Source of the DNA: an uncultured bacterium
Lineage (GTDB): Bacteria > Desulfobacterota > Desulfobaccia > Desulfobaccales > 0-14-0-80-60-11
Length of the DNA: 64,000 nt
Assembly: GCA_937943575.1 (NCBI GenBank)
Contig: CALEAV010000008.1
Coordinates: 1 to 64,000, forward strand
Direction of reading: 5' to 3'
The notes beneath the pieces are model-generated. The model was not told where the DNA came from. It was given only the letters and a program-made list of their open reading frames with translations, and did not search any database. This document shows, piece after piece, positions 8,861 to 17,566 of this stretch (position 1 is the stretch's first letter; each line of letters opens with the position of its first letter). A program made the translations under genes and the position numbers.

Positions 8861-9166
8861 ATGGAGGATTTCTTCCGCAAAGCCAAACAGTTCGGGCTGG
8901 GGGTCTGGGATTTCACCCGGGAGAAGGTGGAGGCGGTGGTGGAGGAGATGATCCGCCGGGGCGAGCTCTCCCAGCAGGACAGGTCCGGCGCTGTGGCCCA
9001 GATCCTGGAGAAGGCCCAGGCGGAGCAGGAGGCTGTGAAAGACAGGATCAATCAGGCCGTGGCCCAGGCGCTGGCCGGCCTGGGGCTGGCCCGGGCCGCC
9101 GACCTGGAGGCCCTGGAGAAGCGGGTGGCGGCCTTGGAGGAGCGCCTCCGGGAACGGCGGGAGTGA
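8861..9166 (+). CDS. Phasin-like / PhaF-type coiled-coil protein
   Basis: A 101-residue amphipathic helical protein. It begins MEDFFRKAKQFGLGVWDFT, continues with a long Ala/Glu/Gln helix and ends in a Leu-heptad region (LEALEKRVAALEERL) that should form a coiled coil. This layout is typical of small phasin-family or polyhydroxyalkanoate-granule-associated proteins, some of which act as general chaperones or membrane-surface proteins. No polymer synthase is nearby, so a granule role is unproven. An upstream extension is open, but GAGGTG before the ATG at 8861 fixes the start. Confidence 0.7.
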   Translation: MEDFFRKAKQFGLGVWDFTREKVEAVVEEMIRRGELSQQDRSGAVAQILEKAQAEQEAVKDRINQAVAQALAGLGLARAADLEALEKRVAALEERLRERRE

Positions 9167-9348
9167 GACGCCGCCCCCAGGGCGCCTTCCCCCTGGGACT
9201 CATGATCCGAGACCGTGCCTCCATATCCCCGGGCAAGACCGAAAGACCGCCTCGGCTGGGGGACAAGCTCTGAAAGGCCGGGCGCGACCGTCAGCCTGCC
9301 TCTCCAAAAGGAGAGCCCCGGCCTCAATCCCGTTCAGGAGTGGAGATC

Positions 9349-9882
9349 ATGCTGCCCACCGATCTGCATATCGACGGCCGTCATGTGGAGATCCTGCCGG
9401 AGTGGCGGAAAAAGATCGAGGACGAGTTGCGGAAACTGGACCGGCATGCCTATGAGCCCCTCCTGCATGCCCGGGTGGAGATCATCGGCACCGGCCATCA
9501 CCGCCACGGGGCCTTTGAACTGCGCCTGGTGGTGGGGCTGGCCGGCCAGACCCTCACCGTCACCCGCCAGGGCGACTACGTTTTGCCCCTGATTGTGGAC
9601 GCCTTCCAGGCCATGGACCGGCAGGTGAAGGAGTATTCCCGCATCCGCCAGCAGAAGGTAAAAGTGCACGAAGAGGTCTCCCGGATGGGCACGGTGCTGC
9701 GCACCTACCCGGAGGAGGATTACGGTTTCCTGGAGGCCCCGGACGGCACCGAGGTTTATTTCCACGCCAATGCCCTCAAAAATGCCGCCATCGACACCCT
9801 GCCGGTGGGCGCCCGGGTGGAGTTCGCCGCCGAGCCCGGGGACAAGGGGCCACAGGCCACCTGGGTGAGAGTGGTGGATTGA
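9349..9882 (+). CDS. Ribosome hibernation factor-like domain fused to a cold-shock domain
   Basis: A 177-residue protein. The first roughly 105 residues resemble the S30AE/HPF/YfiA ribosome-hibernation fold (beta-alpha-beta-beta-beta-alpha, with helix DAFQAMDRQVKEYS). After a short linker, a cold-shock-type OB fold follows: GTVLRTYPEEDYGFLEAP has the RNP1-like YGFL and is followed by the RNP2-like VYFHANAL. Binding to ribosomes or structured RNA during stress is inferred. CAGGAGTGGAG precedes the ATG at 9349, so I prefer it to the in-frame GTG at 9340. Confidence 0.85.
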   Translation: MLPTDLHIDGRHVEILPEWRKKIEDELRKLDRHAYEPLLHARVEIIGTGHHRHGAFELRLVVGLAGQTLTVTRQGDYVLPLIVDAFQAMDRQVKEYSRIRQQKVKVHEEVSRMGTVLRTYPEEDYGFLEAPDGTEVYFHANALKNAAIDTLPVGARVEFAAEPGDKGPQATWVRVVD

Positions 9883-9981
9883 CCGGATTTCCCCGGGGAG
9901 GGGGGCGGGGGCTTCCCTCCCCGGCGGCCCATGGTTCTTCCCTCACGTTTCCCAGGCCTTCCAGGACAGCCCGGGAGGTGC

Positions 9982-11004
9982 TCATCCTCCCAGCCAGCGC
10001 TCCCGGATGCGCTGCAGGCAGGCCTCCCGCTGGCCGGCAGGCACACAGCGCCGGGTCAGGCCCTTGAGCAGGGCCGCCACCCGCCGGCGTTCCCCGGCAT
10101 CCCAAGCTGCGGGCTCCGGGGGCTCCGGGGGCCGGGGAGCAGCCAGGAGGCCGGCCAGCTCCAGGCGCTCCCGGTCTTGCAGGCCCCGCACCCTCAGGAT
10201 AAAACCCAGCAGTTGCCGGCAAATGGGAGCCGGCACGCCGCCATCCTGCCAGGTGAGGTGCAGCATCTCCCCGAGCGCCAGCCGCAGCCGGGAGGGGAGC
10301 GCCTGCCCAGGGGGACGCCGGCCGTAGATGCGCATGGCCTCCTCCCCCACCAGAGAGACGATCTGGGCCAGAAAGAGGCGGACAAAGAGCTCCCGGCTGC
10401 CGGTATACACCGCCCGGCGGCTCCAATACCAGGGATTGAGGAGGTTTTTGGCGGTCCACAGCCAGCGGGCGGCGGTGTCCAGGTGATGGCGCTTGAAAAA
10501 TTGATAGACCGGATGCCCCGTCACCTGGCAATACAATTCGTGCACCCGGAGGAGGGTTCCCACCTCCACGTCCTTGAGGGGCCTGACCGGCAGGGTGGTG
10601 AGCCAAGCCTGCAGGCGGCCACCCACCCGGTCCACCAGGCCCACCAGGTCCGCCAAGGAGGCCTTGAGTTCCGGCCGTTTCTCCTCTGGGTAATAAACCT
10701 TGGCGATGTCTTTCAGGAGACTCTGGGCCGTTTCGGTGATGAGCGCCAGACGCAGCTGCCTCGTGGGCCAGGGACGGGTGAGGAAGCGGCGGCGACAGGC
10801 GGCGATGATCTCCAGGGCTTGGCGGTCTTCGGGGCGGGCTTCCGGCAGGCCGGATGGCGGCGCCAGGGCCAGGTGCTCCTCCCGGGCCCATTCCTTCAGG
10901 AGCCGGCGCCGCGCCAGAGCCCAGGCCGCCAGGAGGGACAGGACCCAAAGGAGCAGCCCCCCTGCCACCAGCATGAGCCAGCCGGGTTCACCACCATGCG
11001 GCAT
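9982..11004 (-). CDS. Membrane-anchored protein of unknown function
   Basis: A 340-residue protein with a single N-terminal transmembrane helix (about residues 9-30, with basic residues after it) and a long helical cytoplasmic domain. Clusters of Trp/Tyr appear in the middle (LLNPWYWSRRAVYTG), followed by a region that could sit against the membrane (LFVRLFLAQIVSLVGEEAMRIYG). I recognise no catalytic motif. The start at ATG 11004 places the hydrophobic segment correctly. Flanking genes are on the same strand but separated by over 250 bases. Confidence 0.75.
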   Translation of the reverse strand: MPHGGEPGWLMLVAGGLLLWVLSLLAAWALARRRLLKEWAREEHLALAPPSGLPEARPEDRQALEIIAACRRRFLTRPWPTRQLRLALITETAQSLLKDIAKVYYPEEKRPELKASLADLVGLVDRVGGRLQAWLTTLPVRPLKDVEVGTLLRVHELYCQVTGHPVYQFFKRHHLDTAARWLWTAKNLLNPWYWSRRAVYTGSRELFVRLFLAQIVSLVGEEAMRIYGRRPPGQALPSRLRLALGEMLHLTWQDGGVPAPICRQLLGFILRVRGLQDRERLELAGLLAAPRPPEPPEPAAWDAGERRRVAALLKGLTRRCVPAGQREACLQRIRERWLGG

Positions 11005-11259
11005 GGCTCACCCAAGGAGGAGGGCTCTCCGCCTCACCCGATTGTCCCCCGATCGGGAGGCAAGGGGGAGGGCCAATGGAAGAGGGCAGGGGACACTGCC
11101 CCAGCCTGAGGCCGACAGGCCTGGCCGCGCTGAGGGGCAGATCCCTTCCCGGCGCATCGGGATTCCCGGGTGAGGCGGAGGGGAAAAACGGCGCCTGCGC
11201 CCCCTCCCGCTTCCCTTCCCATCCTTCACCATGGGGCCGGGTCGGGTCGACCGCCGGGC

Positions 11260-11592
11260 TCAGGTCTTCAGACCCAGATCCTCCACCAGGCGGTCGGCGA
11301 AGGCCAGGATGAAGTCCCGCTGCTGGCGGGTGGCGTAGTCGATGCAGGCGCAGCGCATGGTTTTCTCGCTGCGGATGAGGAACTCAAAGCGCAGGTAGTC
11401 ATCCCCCAGCTCGATGGCGAAGCGGTAGGGCTGGCAATGATGATGGTCGTACTGGGCGGGGCTCAGGAGGTCCTCCCTGAGGTCCACCCACCAGATATCC
11501 GCCAGCCCGGAGGCCGTGGCGTGGGTCTCCAGGTATTCCCGGATGCGGGGAATGTCCTTTTTGCGGATTTCGTCCAGCAGATACTGTCTCAC
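11260..11592 (-). CDS. Small conserved-looking protein of unknown function
   Basis: A 110-residue acidic/aromatic protein starting at GTG behind GGAAGGATC. The sequence is balanced and globular (IWWVDL, YRFAIELGDDYLRFEFLIRSE), with His-rich YDHHHCQPYR and a CACID pair that might bind a metal. No family is recognised. It is downstream of the ClpP-class protease-like gene on the same strand and may be the last gene of that unit. Confidence 0.75.
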   Translation of the reverse strand: MRQYLLDEIRKKDIPRIREYLETHATASGLADIWWVDLREDLLSPAQYDHHHCQPYRFAIELGDDYLRFEFLIRSEKTMRCACIDYATRQQRDFILAFADRLVEDLGLKT

Positions 11593-11652
11593 GATCCTTC
11601 CCCCACCGACACACCGGGGCGTCCAGGCGTCCCGGCAGATTCTCTTCCACCC

Positions 11653-12474
11653 TCATTCGGGCCGGATCCGGCGGGGCAAGGGGATGTATTCCACCGCCGG
11701 GCTCATGCGGGTGGGTTGTGGGAAATAACTCATCAGTTCCAGGATTTCGGTGGGCATGTCCGTGGACACGGGCAGCCCCAGCTCCCGGGCCATCTCCGAG
11801 GTGATGGCGTAGCTGTGGGTCCAGCGGCCCTCCGACAGGATGGTGGCCAGCTCCTCCGCCTTGTCGGGGGGGAAGTTGTCCACCAGGAGTTCGTAGATGC
11901 TCCGGCGCACCTCGCCAATGGCCATCTCCGCCTGATCGGCCAGAACCAGGGTCTTGTCCTCCAGGTGCTCCACCGGTTTTTTGGCCACCGCCCTGAGGAT
12001 GCTGGCCGCCGGGAGCTGGCCCAGCTGCGGGTCCACCGGCCCCAGCACCGCGTGCTGGCACATGACGATCTCATCGGCCGCCAGGGCGATGAGGGTGCCG
12101 CCGCTCATGGCATAGTGGGGCACAAACACCGTCACCTTGCCCGGATGCCGGTTGAGGGCCCGGGCGATCTGCAGGGAGGCCAGCACCAGGCCGCCGGGGG
12201 TGTGCAGAATCAGGTCGATGGGCATCTGCGGGTCGGTCAGGTGGATGGCCCGGATGACCTCCTCCGAGTCATTGATGTCGATGAACCGGAAGAGGGGAAA
12301 CCCCAAAAACCCCATGGTCTCCTGGCGGTGCACCAGGAGGATGACCCGGGAATTGCGCTGCTGCTCCAGCCGGGCGATGAGGCGCTTGCGGGAGTACTCC
12401 AGCAGGCGCTGCCTCAGCATGGGCTGCAGGGCGATGAGGATGAGAAAGAGCCAGAAGATTTCATTGGGGCTCAT
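11653..12474 (-). CDS. ClpP-class serine protease-like membrane protein (SDH/DUF114 type)
   Basis: A 273-residue protein. An N-terminal transmembrane helix (NEIFWLFLILIALQP) is followed by a basic linker and a crotonase/ClpP-like fold. The block PIDLILHTPGGLVLASLQIARAL and the nucleophile-region HYAMSGGTLIALAADEIVM match the SDH protease family (related to SppA). The Ser in AMSGG is the likely nucleophile, with an Asp or Lys downstream. It probably cleaves or processes membrane proteins at the cytoplasmic face. The ATG at 12474 is preferred over an upstream in-frame start because it begins the hydrophobic helix directly. It overlaps the end of the 114-residue membrane protein by 14 bases. Confidence 0.85.
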   Translation of the reverse strand: MSPNEIFWLFLILIALQPMLRQRLLEYSRKRLIARLEQQRNSRVILLVHRQETMGFLGFPLFRFIDINDSEEVIRAIHLTDPQMPIDLILHTPGGLVLASLQIARALNRHPGKVTVFVPHYAMSGGTLIALAADEIVMCQHAVLGPVDPQLGQLPAASILRAVAKKPVEHLEDKTLVLADQAEMAIGEVRRSIYELLVDNFPPDKAEELATILSEGRWTHSYAITSEMARELGLPVSTDMPTEILELMSYFPQPTRMSPAVEYIPLPRRIRPE

Positions 12475-12805
12475 GCCGGCCTCCAGTTTCCTGGGGGCGC
12501 AGGGCATCCACCGCGGCATACCCCCACAATGCTGCCAGGGCCAGAAAGGGCACCAGGAAAAGGGGATGGCGGAACACGGCCAGGAGGACCACCGCCAGCA
12601 CTTCCCGGGTCAGAGGTTCGGGGTAGAAGACCGCCATATACTCCCGGGAAAAGAGGACCAGTCCCACCAGGAGCAGAAGCCCCACCAGGAGGTTGGCGCC
12701 CAGCAGCAGGAGCACCCCCTTGCGGGTGTCCTGCCGGTAGAGCTGCCCCAAGCCGGGAAAGACAAAGAGGGAGAGCAGCAAGGCGATCACCGGACGGCGG
12801 CGCAT
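12461..12805 (-). CDS. Small polytopic membrane protein
   Basis: A 114-residue protein with about three transmembrane helices. The opening PVIALLLSLFVFPGLGQLY resembles the FPGLGQ[LF]Y signature of TM2/DUF5683-like small membrane proteins, in which the second helix follows a Gly-rich turn. Its 3' end overlaps the start of the protease-like gene, suggesting a two-gene operon and possibly a partner or substrate-delivery role. The function is unknown. Confidence 0.75.
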   Translation of the reverse strand: MRRRPVIALLLSLFVFPGLGQLYRQDTRKGVLLLLGANLLVGLLLLVGLVLFSREYMAVFYPEPLTREVLAVVLLAVFRHPLFLVPFLALAALWGYAAVDALRPQETGGRHEPQ

Positions 12806-12918
12806 GGCTCATCATATCCAATGCCCGGTTGCCGGTCAAGGCGCAAGGTCGCGGCGGGGCCGGCGATGAGGCCCAGGGAGAGGCGTGGGAGGGGGGCAGC
12901 GGCCGCAATGCCTGAAAA

Positions 12919-12945
12919 TCAAGCCGCTCCGGAAGTTGCCGATAG
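12919..12945 (+). promoter_or_regulatory. Sigma-28 (FliA)-like promoter before motA
   Basis: TCAA (12919-12922), 15 bases, GCCGATAG (12938-12945). The FliA consensus is TAAA-N15-GCCGATAA, so 10 of 12 positions match with exact spacing. It lies about 110 bases before motA, a classic late-flagellar gene. Only this strand has the motif. Confidence 0.55.
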
Positions 12946-13053
12946 TATAGATAGTTATGGCCTGCCGCCCCTCCCTGTGTCCTGCATCACCCTTACCTCC
13001 GCGCCGGCGGTGGGGACTGCCGTCGGTGCGGAGCCTCCCCGGGGGAGGGTGCC

Positions 13054-13911
13054 ATGGATAAGGCCACTGTGCTGGGACTGCTCCTGGGGCTGGCGGCGGT
13101 CGCCGGGGGCCATCTGCTGGAGGGCGGCTCCCTCAGCCTGATCTTCCAGGCCACCGCGGCGGTGATCGTCTTCGGAGGCACGGCGGCGGCGGTGAGTCTC
13201 AGCTTCCCGCCGGGAGCCCTCCTGACGGCCCTGCGGGCCCTGCCCCGGGTCTTCCGGACCCCCCGGGACGACAGCCAGGACCAGCTCCTGCGGCTGGTGG
13301 AGATGGCCTACCGGGCCCGGCGGGACGGCCTCCTGGCCCTGGAAAAGACCCTGGCCCAGGAGCCGGATCCCCTGGTGCGGCGGGGGGTGGAGCTCCTGGT
13401 GAGCGGCTTTTCCGCGGCGGAGGTGAGGGAGATCCTGCAGGCGGAGCTGGCCCGGGAACACGAGGCGGCGCTCACCCCCGCCCGGGTGTTTGAGGCCGCA
13501 GGCGGCTACGCCCCCACCCTGGGCATCCTGGGCGCGGTGCTGGGGCTCATCCAGGTGATGCAGCACCTCACCGAACCCGCCAAGCTGGGGACCGGCGTGG
13601 CGGTGGCCTTTGTAGCCACCATCTACGGGGTGGCCGGCGCCAACCTGGTGTTTCTGCCCCTGGCCCACAAACTCCGCCTGCAGGAGGCCCGGGAGCGCCG
13701 ACGCCGGGAGATGCTCCTGGAGGGCCTGGTGGCCTTGGGCCAGGGGGAGCACCCCCGGCTCATGGCCGAACGCCTCCAGAGCCACCTGCCTGAGGAGCTG
13801 CGCCGCTCCCTGCCGGAGCTGCTCTCCAGCAAGGTGTTCCGTCTCACCCCCAAGGCCAAGCGGAGCCTGAGCAAAAATGCCGGACCGAAAACCACCCTTT
13901 CCCGGGGCTGA
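13054..13911 (+). CDS. motA: Flagellar stator protein MotA
   Basis: Membrane component of the proton- or sodium-driven stator that powers flagellar rotation. A 285-residue protein with four hydrophobic segments: two at the N-terminus (ATVLGLLLGLAAVAGGHLL and AAVIVFGGTAAAVSLSF) and two after the cytoplasmic domain (PTLGILGAVLGLIQVM and AVAFVATIYGVAGANLVF). The MotA signature AAGGYAPTLGILGAVLGLI is intact. A strong GGGGGAGGGT ribosome site precedes it. It overlaps motB by 35 bases. The C-terminal 60 residues after the last helix are basic and longer than usual. Confidence 0.93.
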   Translation: MDKATVLGLLLGLAAVAGGHLLEGGSLSLIFQATAAVIVFGGTAAAVSLSFPPGALLTALRALPRVFRTPRDDSQDQLLRLVEMAYRARRDGLLALEKTLAQEPDPLVRRGVELLVSGFSAAEVREILQAELAREHEAALTPARVFEAAGGYAPTLGILGAVLGLIQVMQHLTEPAKLGTGVAVAFVATIYGVAGANLVFLPLAHKLRLQEARERRRREMLLEGLVALGQGEHPRLMAERLQSHLPEELRRSLPELLSSKVFRLTPKAKRSLSKNAGPKTTLSRG

Positions 13912-14641
13912 CCCCCCGCCCTCCCGGGACCGCTGGCTGGTCTCCTACGCGGATTTCATCACCCTGCTCCTGGCCTTTTTCGTCACCATGTACAGCATCA
14001 CCCGCCTGGACAGCGAGAAGCTGGCCCAGGCGCAGCTCTCCATCCAGCGGGCCCTGCACGCCCCGGTGTTTCTGGGAGGCTTTCCGGTGGAAAGCGGCGT
14101 GGGCGAGGTGCCCGCCGCCGGGATCAGCGGCGACCTGGCCGGGGCCGCCCTGCAGGAGCGCTCCCGGGCCCAGCTCCAGGAGGTGGCCCGGGAACTCCAG
14201 GAGAGCTTCCGGCGCCAGGAGCTGGAGGAGGTCCGCCTCCTCATCACCGGCCGAGGGCTGGTGATCCATCTGCCGGAGTTTCTCTTTTTCGATTCCGGGG
14301 AGGCCGTTCTCCGCCCGGAGAGCCGCCCCCTCCTGGACCGGCTGGCAGGCATTCTGAAGAAGATCCCCAACCCGGTGGCGGTGGAGGGCCACACCGACAA
14401 CCGCCCCATCCACACCCCCCAGTTTCCCTCCAATTGGGAGCTCTCCGCTCACCGGGCCACCGCCCTGGTGCGGTATTTCATCGAGCACCACGGGCTTGAG
14501 CCGGCCCGCTTCGCCGCCGCCGGCTACGGCGAGTATGCCCCCATCGCCGACAACGGGGATGAAAAGGGCCGCCGCCTCAACCGCCGGGTGGACATCATCA
14601 TCAAGCCCCTCACCGCCCTTCAGCAGGCCAAACCCCTGTAG
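13877..14641 (+). CDS. motB: Flagellar stator protein MotB
   Basis: A 254-residue partner of MotA. The single N-terminal transmembrane helix contains SYADFITLLLAFFVTMYS, where D26 is the ion-carrying aspartate. A plug/linker region follows, and then an OmpA-like peptidoglycan-binding domain (FDSGEAVLRPE, VEGHTDNRPI, NWELSAHRAT, YGEYAPIADN, NRRVDI) that anchors the stator to the wall. The order and overlap with motA are canonical. No other flagellar genes are in the window, so the rest of the regulon lies elsewhere. Confidence 0.95.
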   Translation: MPDRKPPFPGADPPPSRDRWLVSYADFITLLLAFFVTMYSITRLDSEKLAQAQLSIQRALHAPVFLGGFPVESGVGEVPAAGISGDLAGAALQERSRAQLQEVARELQESFRRQELEEVRLLITGRGLVIHLPEFLFFDSGEAVLRPESRPLLDRLAGILKKIPNPVAVEGHTDNRPIHTPQFPSNWELSAHRATALVRYFIEHHGLEPARFAAAGYGEYAPIADNGDEKGRRLNRRVDIIIKPLTALQQAKPL

Positions 14642-14872
14642 GAATCGGAAACGGGCGGAGGACCCCCTGGGAAAAGCTTAGCCACGCGAGCCGCCGGCAG
14701 CCTGGGGAACGGGCGGGGTTCCCGGGGGAGGGGGCGGAGGATCGGGTTTCCCTGTCCCCCCTTTAGCGCCCGTTGCCGGAGGCCGCGGTCAATTCCGCCG
14801 TGAAAGGGAAACCGGCAAGTCCCGCGGCCCCGGCGGAGGCGTCGATGGAACCGCCCCCTCGGGGAGGGAGGC

Positions 14873-15039
14873 GGGATAAGAGACGAGGTCCTCAAAACCC
14901 CGGCCCCCTGCGGAAGTGCAGGGCTTCTCACATAAGGAGACGCGTGGCACGGGAGACGAGGTTTGCACAGCGGGGTCTGGAGACCGGGGAGCCCGACGCT
15001 CCCCTGAGGAGGGGCGTGGGATAAGAGACGAGATCCTCA
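14873..15039. repeat. Pair of 22-base direct repeats
   Basis: GGGATAAGAGACGAGGTCCTC at 14873-14893 and the same sequence with one change (GAGGTCC to GAGATCC) at 15018-15038, 145 bases apart. A third partial copy (GGGAGACGAGG) lies near 14949. All are in the non-coding gap between motB and the tad locus, which otherwise has no supportable gene. Confidence 0.6.
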
Positions 15040-15075
15040 GGTGGGGGATGAAGCTTAAGCCTCAGCTCCCTCAAA

Positions 15076-15275
15076 GATGCCCCCTTCGCCGTGGCATCAC
15101 CCCGAGATGCCCCTTCGCCGTGGCATCACCGGCTTTGTGCCCAGGGCAGATAGCCTCTGCCGCTCAGCCCCCCGGGAGATGCCCGTTCGCCATTGCTTCC
15201 CGGGAACCCGCACGGGACGCCTTTAAGGCCCCTGCCGGCCCTCCGTGAGATGCCCTTGTCCCCATGCTTCACGGC
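15076..15275. repeat. Degenerate short hairpin repeats
   Basis: Four copies of a roughly 28-base unit beginning GAGATGCCC and containing TTCGCC/TTGTCC then TGGCATC or TGCTTC, at about 15076, 15106, 15178 and 15249. In the first two, 30 bases apart, GATGCC pairs with GGCATC to form a small hairpin; the later ones have lost part of the arm. They resemble REP-type intergenic palindromes. Spacing is irregular after the second, so this is not a CRISPR array. Confidence 0.6.
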
Positions 15276-15458
15276 GGCGGGGCATGGGGAGTGACCCATC
15301 CCTCTTCCCCTCTGCGTAACCCCGATCTCCCGGCGCAGCGGGCGGAGAGCCTCGGGCGATGAGCCACCCCACCTCTTCCCTGTGCGGGACCCTGCGCCTC
15401 CTTCAGGGATTGCAGGTCATGCCCTTCGATGGCGTCCACGGAGCTCCCCTCCCCCCAC

Positions 15459-16367
15459 TTACTTCAGGTTCTCCATGATGCGGATGGCGGCGGGACCGAT
15501 GATCACCACCATGAGGGCGGGGAAGATGAACAGCAGCAGGGGGAAGACCAGCTTCACCGGGGTCTTGGCGGCCAGCTCCTCCAGCTTCTGGCGACGGGTG
15601 GTGCGCAGGGTGTCGGACTGCACCTTCAGGGCCTGGGCCATGCTGGTGCCGAAGCGGTCGCTTTGGATGAGCATGGAGCACAGGGAGGCCACCTCCTCCA
15701 CCCCGGTGCGCTCCGCCAGGTTGCGCAGGGCCTGCTCCCGCTCCAGTCCGGCGGCGATCTCCAGGTTGACCAGGGTGAGCTCCTGGGACAGGGGCGGGCT
15801 GGAGATTTTCAGGTCGTCGGCCACCCGCTTCAGGGCGGCATTGAGGGCCTGGCCGGCCTCCACGCAGACCACCAGGAGGTCGAGGGCGTCAGGCAGGCTC
15901 TCCCGGATCTTCTTCTGCCGGGCCTCCACCATGCGGTTGAGGATGAGGTTGGGGAGAAAATAGCCGGCCGCCGCCAGCAGGAAGAAGAGGGGCAAAAGCA
16001 GGCCCTTGACCACTCCGGCCCGGTGCAGAAAGGGGAGGACCACCACCGGCAGGGCCACGGACAGACCCAGCTTCAGGCCCAAAAAGATGGACAGGGCCCT
16101 CTCGCCGTGGATCCCCGCCCGCTGCAGGGTCTTTTTCACTTCCCTGACCTGGGTGCTGCCCCGCTTGAGGCCCAGCTTCTCCTCCGCCTTATCCACCAGT
16201 TCCTTGGGGAGAAATTCCGGGGAGTGCTCCTCCCTGCCCCTGAACTCCTTTTTCCCTTCCTCGACCTGCAGCCGCTGGCGCACCCGGGAGCCGCGGGCCT
16301 GGAGGAAGCGGCCCAGGGAGATGATCACCACCGCGATGGACAGCCCGAAGAGGATGGCGATGAGCAT
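15459..16367 (-). CDS. tadC: Tad pilus inner-membrane protein TadC
   Basis: A 302-residue type II secretion GspF-like platform protein. An N-terminal helix (residues 1-20) precedes a basic cytoplasmic stretch; two further hydrophobic segments flank the T2SSF domain, where SLPDALDLLVVCVEAGQALNAAL is the family signature. A last helix (LVFPLLLFIFPALMVVIIGPAA) ends the chain. It pairs with TadB to form the base on which the TadA ATPase acts during Flp pilin assembly. It lies nine bases downstream of tadB and is the last gene of the minus-strand operon. Confidence 0.93.
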   Translation of the reverse strand: MLIAILFGLSIAVVIISLGRFLQARGSRVRQRLQVEEGKKEFRGREEHSPEFLPKELVDKAEEKLGLKRGSTQVREVKKTLQRAGIHGERALSIFLGLKLGLSVALPVVVLPFLHRAGVVKGLLLPLFFLLAAAGYFLPNLILNRMVEARQKKIRESLPDALDLLVVCVEAGQALNAALKRVADDLKISSPPLSQELTLVNLEIAAGLEREQALRNLAERTGVEEVASLCSMLIQSDRFGTSMAQALKVQSDTLRTTRRQKLEELAAKTPVKLVFPLLLFIFPALMVVIIGPAAIRIMENLK

Positions 16368-16376
16368 CGGGGGCCC

Positions 16377-17549
16377 TCAGATCTTGATATTGACAATCCG
16401 GCGGATGACCAGCATGCCCACGACCTGGAAGAAGAGGGCGGTCATGGCCATGAACCGCCCGGTGGGGTGGTGCACCAGCATCAGGGTGTAATCCGGGTTG
16501 ATCTTCAGCATCACGGTGAAAATCATGGGCGGCAGCCCGATGAGGATCCACCCCGACAGCCGGCCTTCGGCGGTGAGGGCCTTGATCTGGTTCCGGAGCT
16601 TGAAGCGCTCCCGGATGAGGCCGGCGATCTTCTCGAGGATTTCCGTGAGGTTGCCGCCTGTCTCCCGCTGGATCATCACCGCGGTGGCAAAGAGCTTGAG
16701 CTCCTTGAGGTTGACCCGCTCGCACAGGTTGAGCAGGGCGGTGTTCATGTCCATGCCGTGGTTGTATTCCTTGAAGGTCTTGAAAAACTCCATGCCGATG
16801 GGGTTTTCCATCTCCTCCCCCACCATCTGGAGCCCCGAGGCGAAGGCGTGGCCGGCCTTGAGGCCCCGGGCCATGAGGTCCAGGGCCTCCGGCAGCTGCT
16901 TTTCAAATTTCTTCAGGCGATGGGCCCGCTTCAGGGCGAGAAGCTTATAGGGCAAAAACAGCCCCAGCCCCAGCCCCAGGAGGCCCCCCAGGCCGCCCCG
17001 GTAGAAATACCCCAGGGAGAGGCCCAGGGCCCCACAGAGGGCAAAGAGGCCCAGGACCACGCCCAGGGGCCAGGTGACGTCGGCCTGCTGCAGGAGGCGC
17101 TGCAGCTGCTCCAGGGACCGCACCTTTTTCAGCAGGCGCCGCAGCCAGGCCTGGGTCTTGAGGCTGTCCACCTTGAGGAGGGATTCCTGGGTGAAGCGTT
17201 TCTCCAGGCGGTCCAGATACTTGAGACGCTTCTGCAGAAGGCGCCGGTGCCGCCGCTCGGAATCGGAGAAATAGAGGAACACCCCCTCCACCAGGCAGAG
17301 AAAGAAGAGAAAGGTGGTGAGGATGAGGAGGTGGGGAAGCCCGGCAAAAATCTGGTGCAGGCGGGCCAGCAGACCCCCGGGGGCCTCGGGATCAGGGACC
17401 GCGCCCTCGGCCGCCCACCCCCCGGCCGCCGCCAGCAGGAGGAGGAGACCGCACCCAAAAGCCGCCGCCCCGGAGCCGAGGGTCTTCCTCCCACCCCTTT
17501 CGGTCTGTCGCCCTCCCATGATCTCCCACTCAGGCTGCCGCCCTCTCAT
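16377..17549 (-). CDS. tadB: Tad pilus inner-membrane protein TadB
   Basis: About 390 residues, another GspF-like platform protein. A hydrophobic N-terminal segment resembling a signal/anchor is followed by a periplasmic stretch, a helix near LLILTTFLFFLCLVEGVFL, a basic region, a pair of helices around GVVLGLFALCGALGLSLGYF, and the T2SSF domain (QLPEALDLMARGLKAGHAFA). TadB and TadC form a heteromeric complex in known Tad systems. The start is uncertain: ATG at 17549 has a GGAG site, while GTG at 17564 and ATG at 17519 are alternatives. Confidence 0.92.
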   Translation of the reverse strand: MRGRQPEWEIMGGRQTERGGRKTLGSGAAAFGCGLLLLLAAAGGWAAEGAVPDPEAPGGLLARLHQIFAGLPHLLILTTFLFFLCLVEGVFLYFSDSERRHRRLLQKRLKYLDRLEKRFTQESLLKVDSLKTQAWLRRLLKKVRSLEQLQRLLQQADVTWPLGVVLGLFALCGALGLSLGYFYRGGLGGLLGLGLGLFLPYKLLALKRAHRLKKFEKQLPEALDLMARGLKAGHAFASGLQMVGEEMENPIGMEFFKTFKEYNHGMDMNTALLNLCERVNLKELKLFATAVMIQRETGGNLTEILEKIAGLIRERFKLRNQIKALTAEGRLSGWILIGLPPMIFTVMLKINPDYTLMLVHHPTGRFMAMTALFFQVVGMLVIRRIVNIKI

Positions 17550-17566
17550 GGTCCACTCCGGCACGG

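Noticed and set aside
15076-15275. Possible CRISPR array
   Set aside because: Units are degenerate, spacing is irregular and there are no uniform spacers or cas genes.
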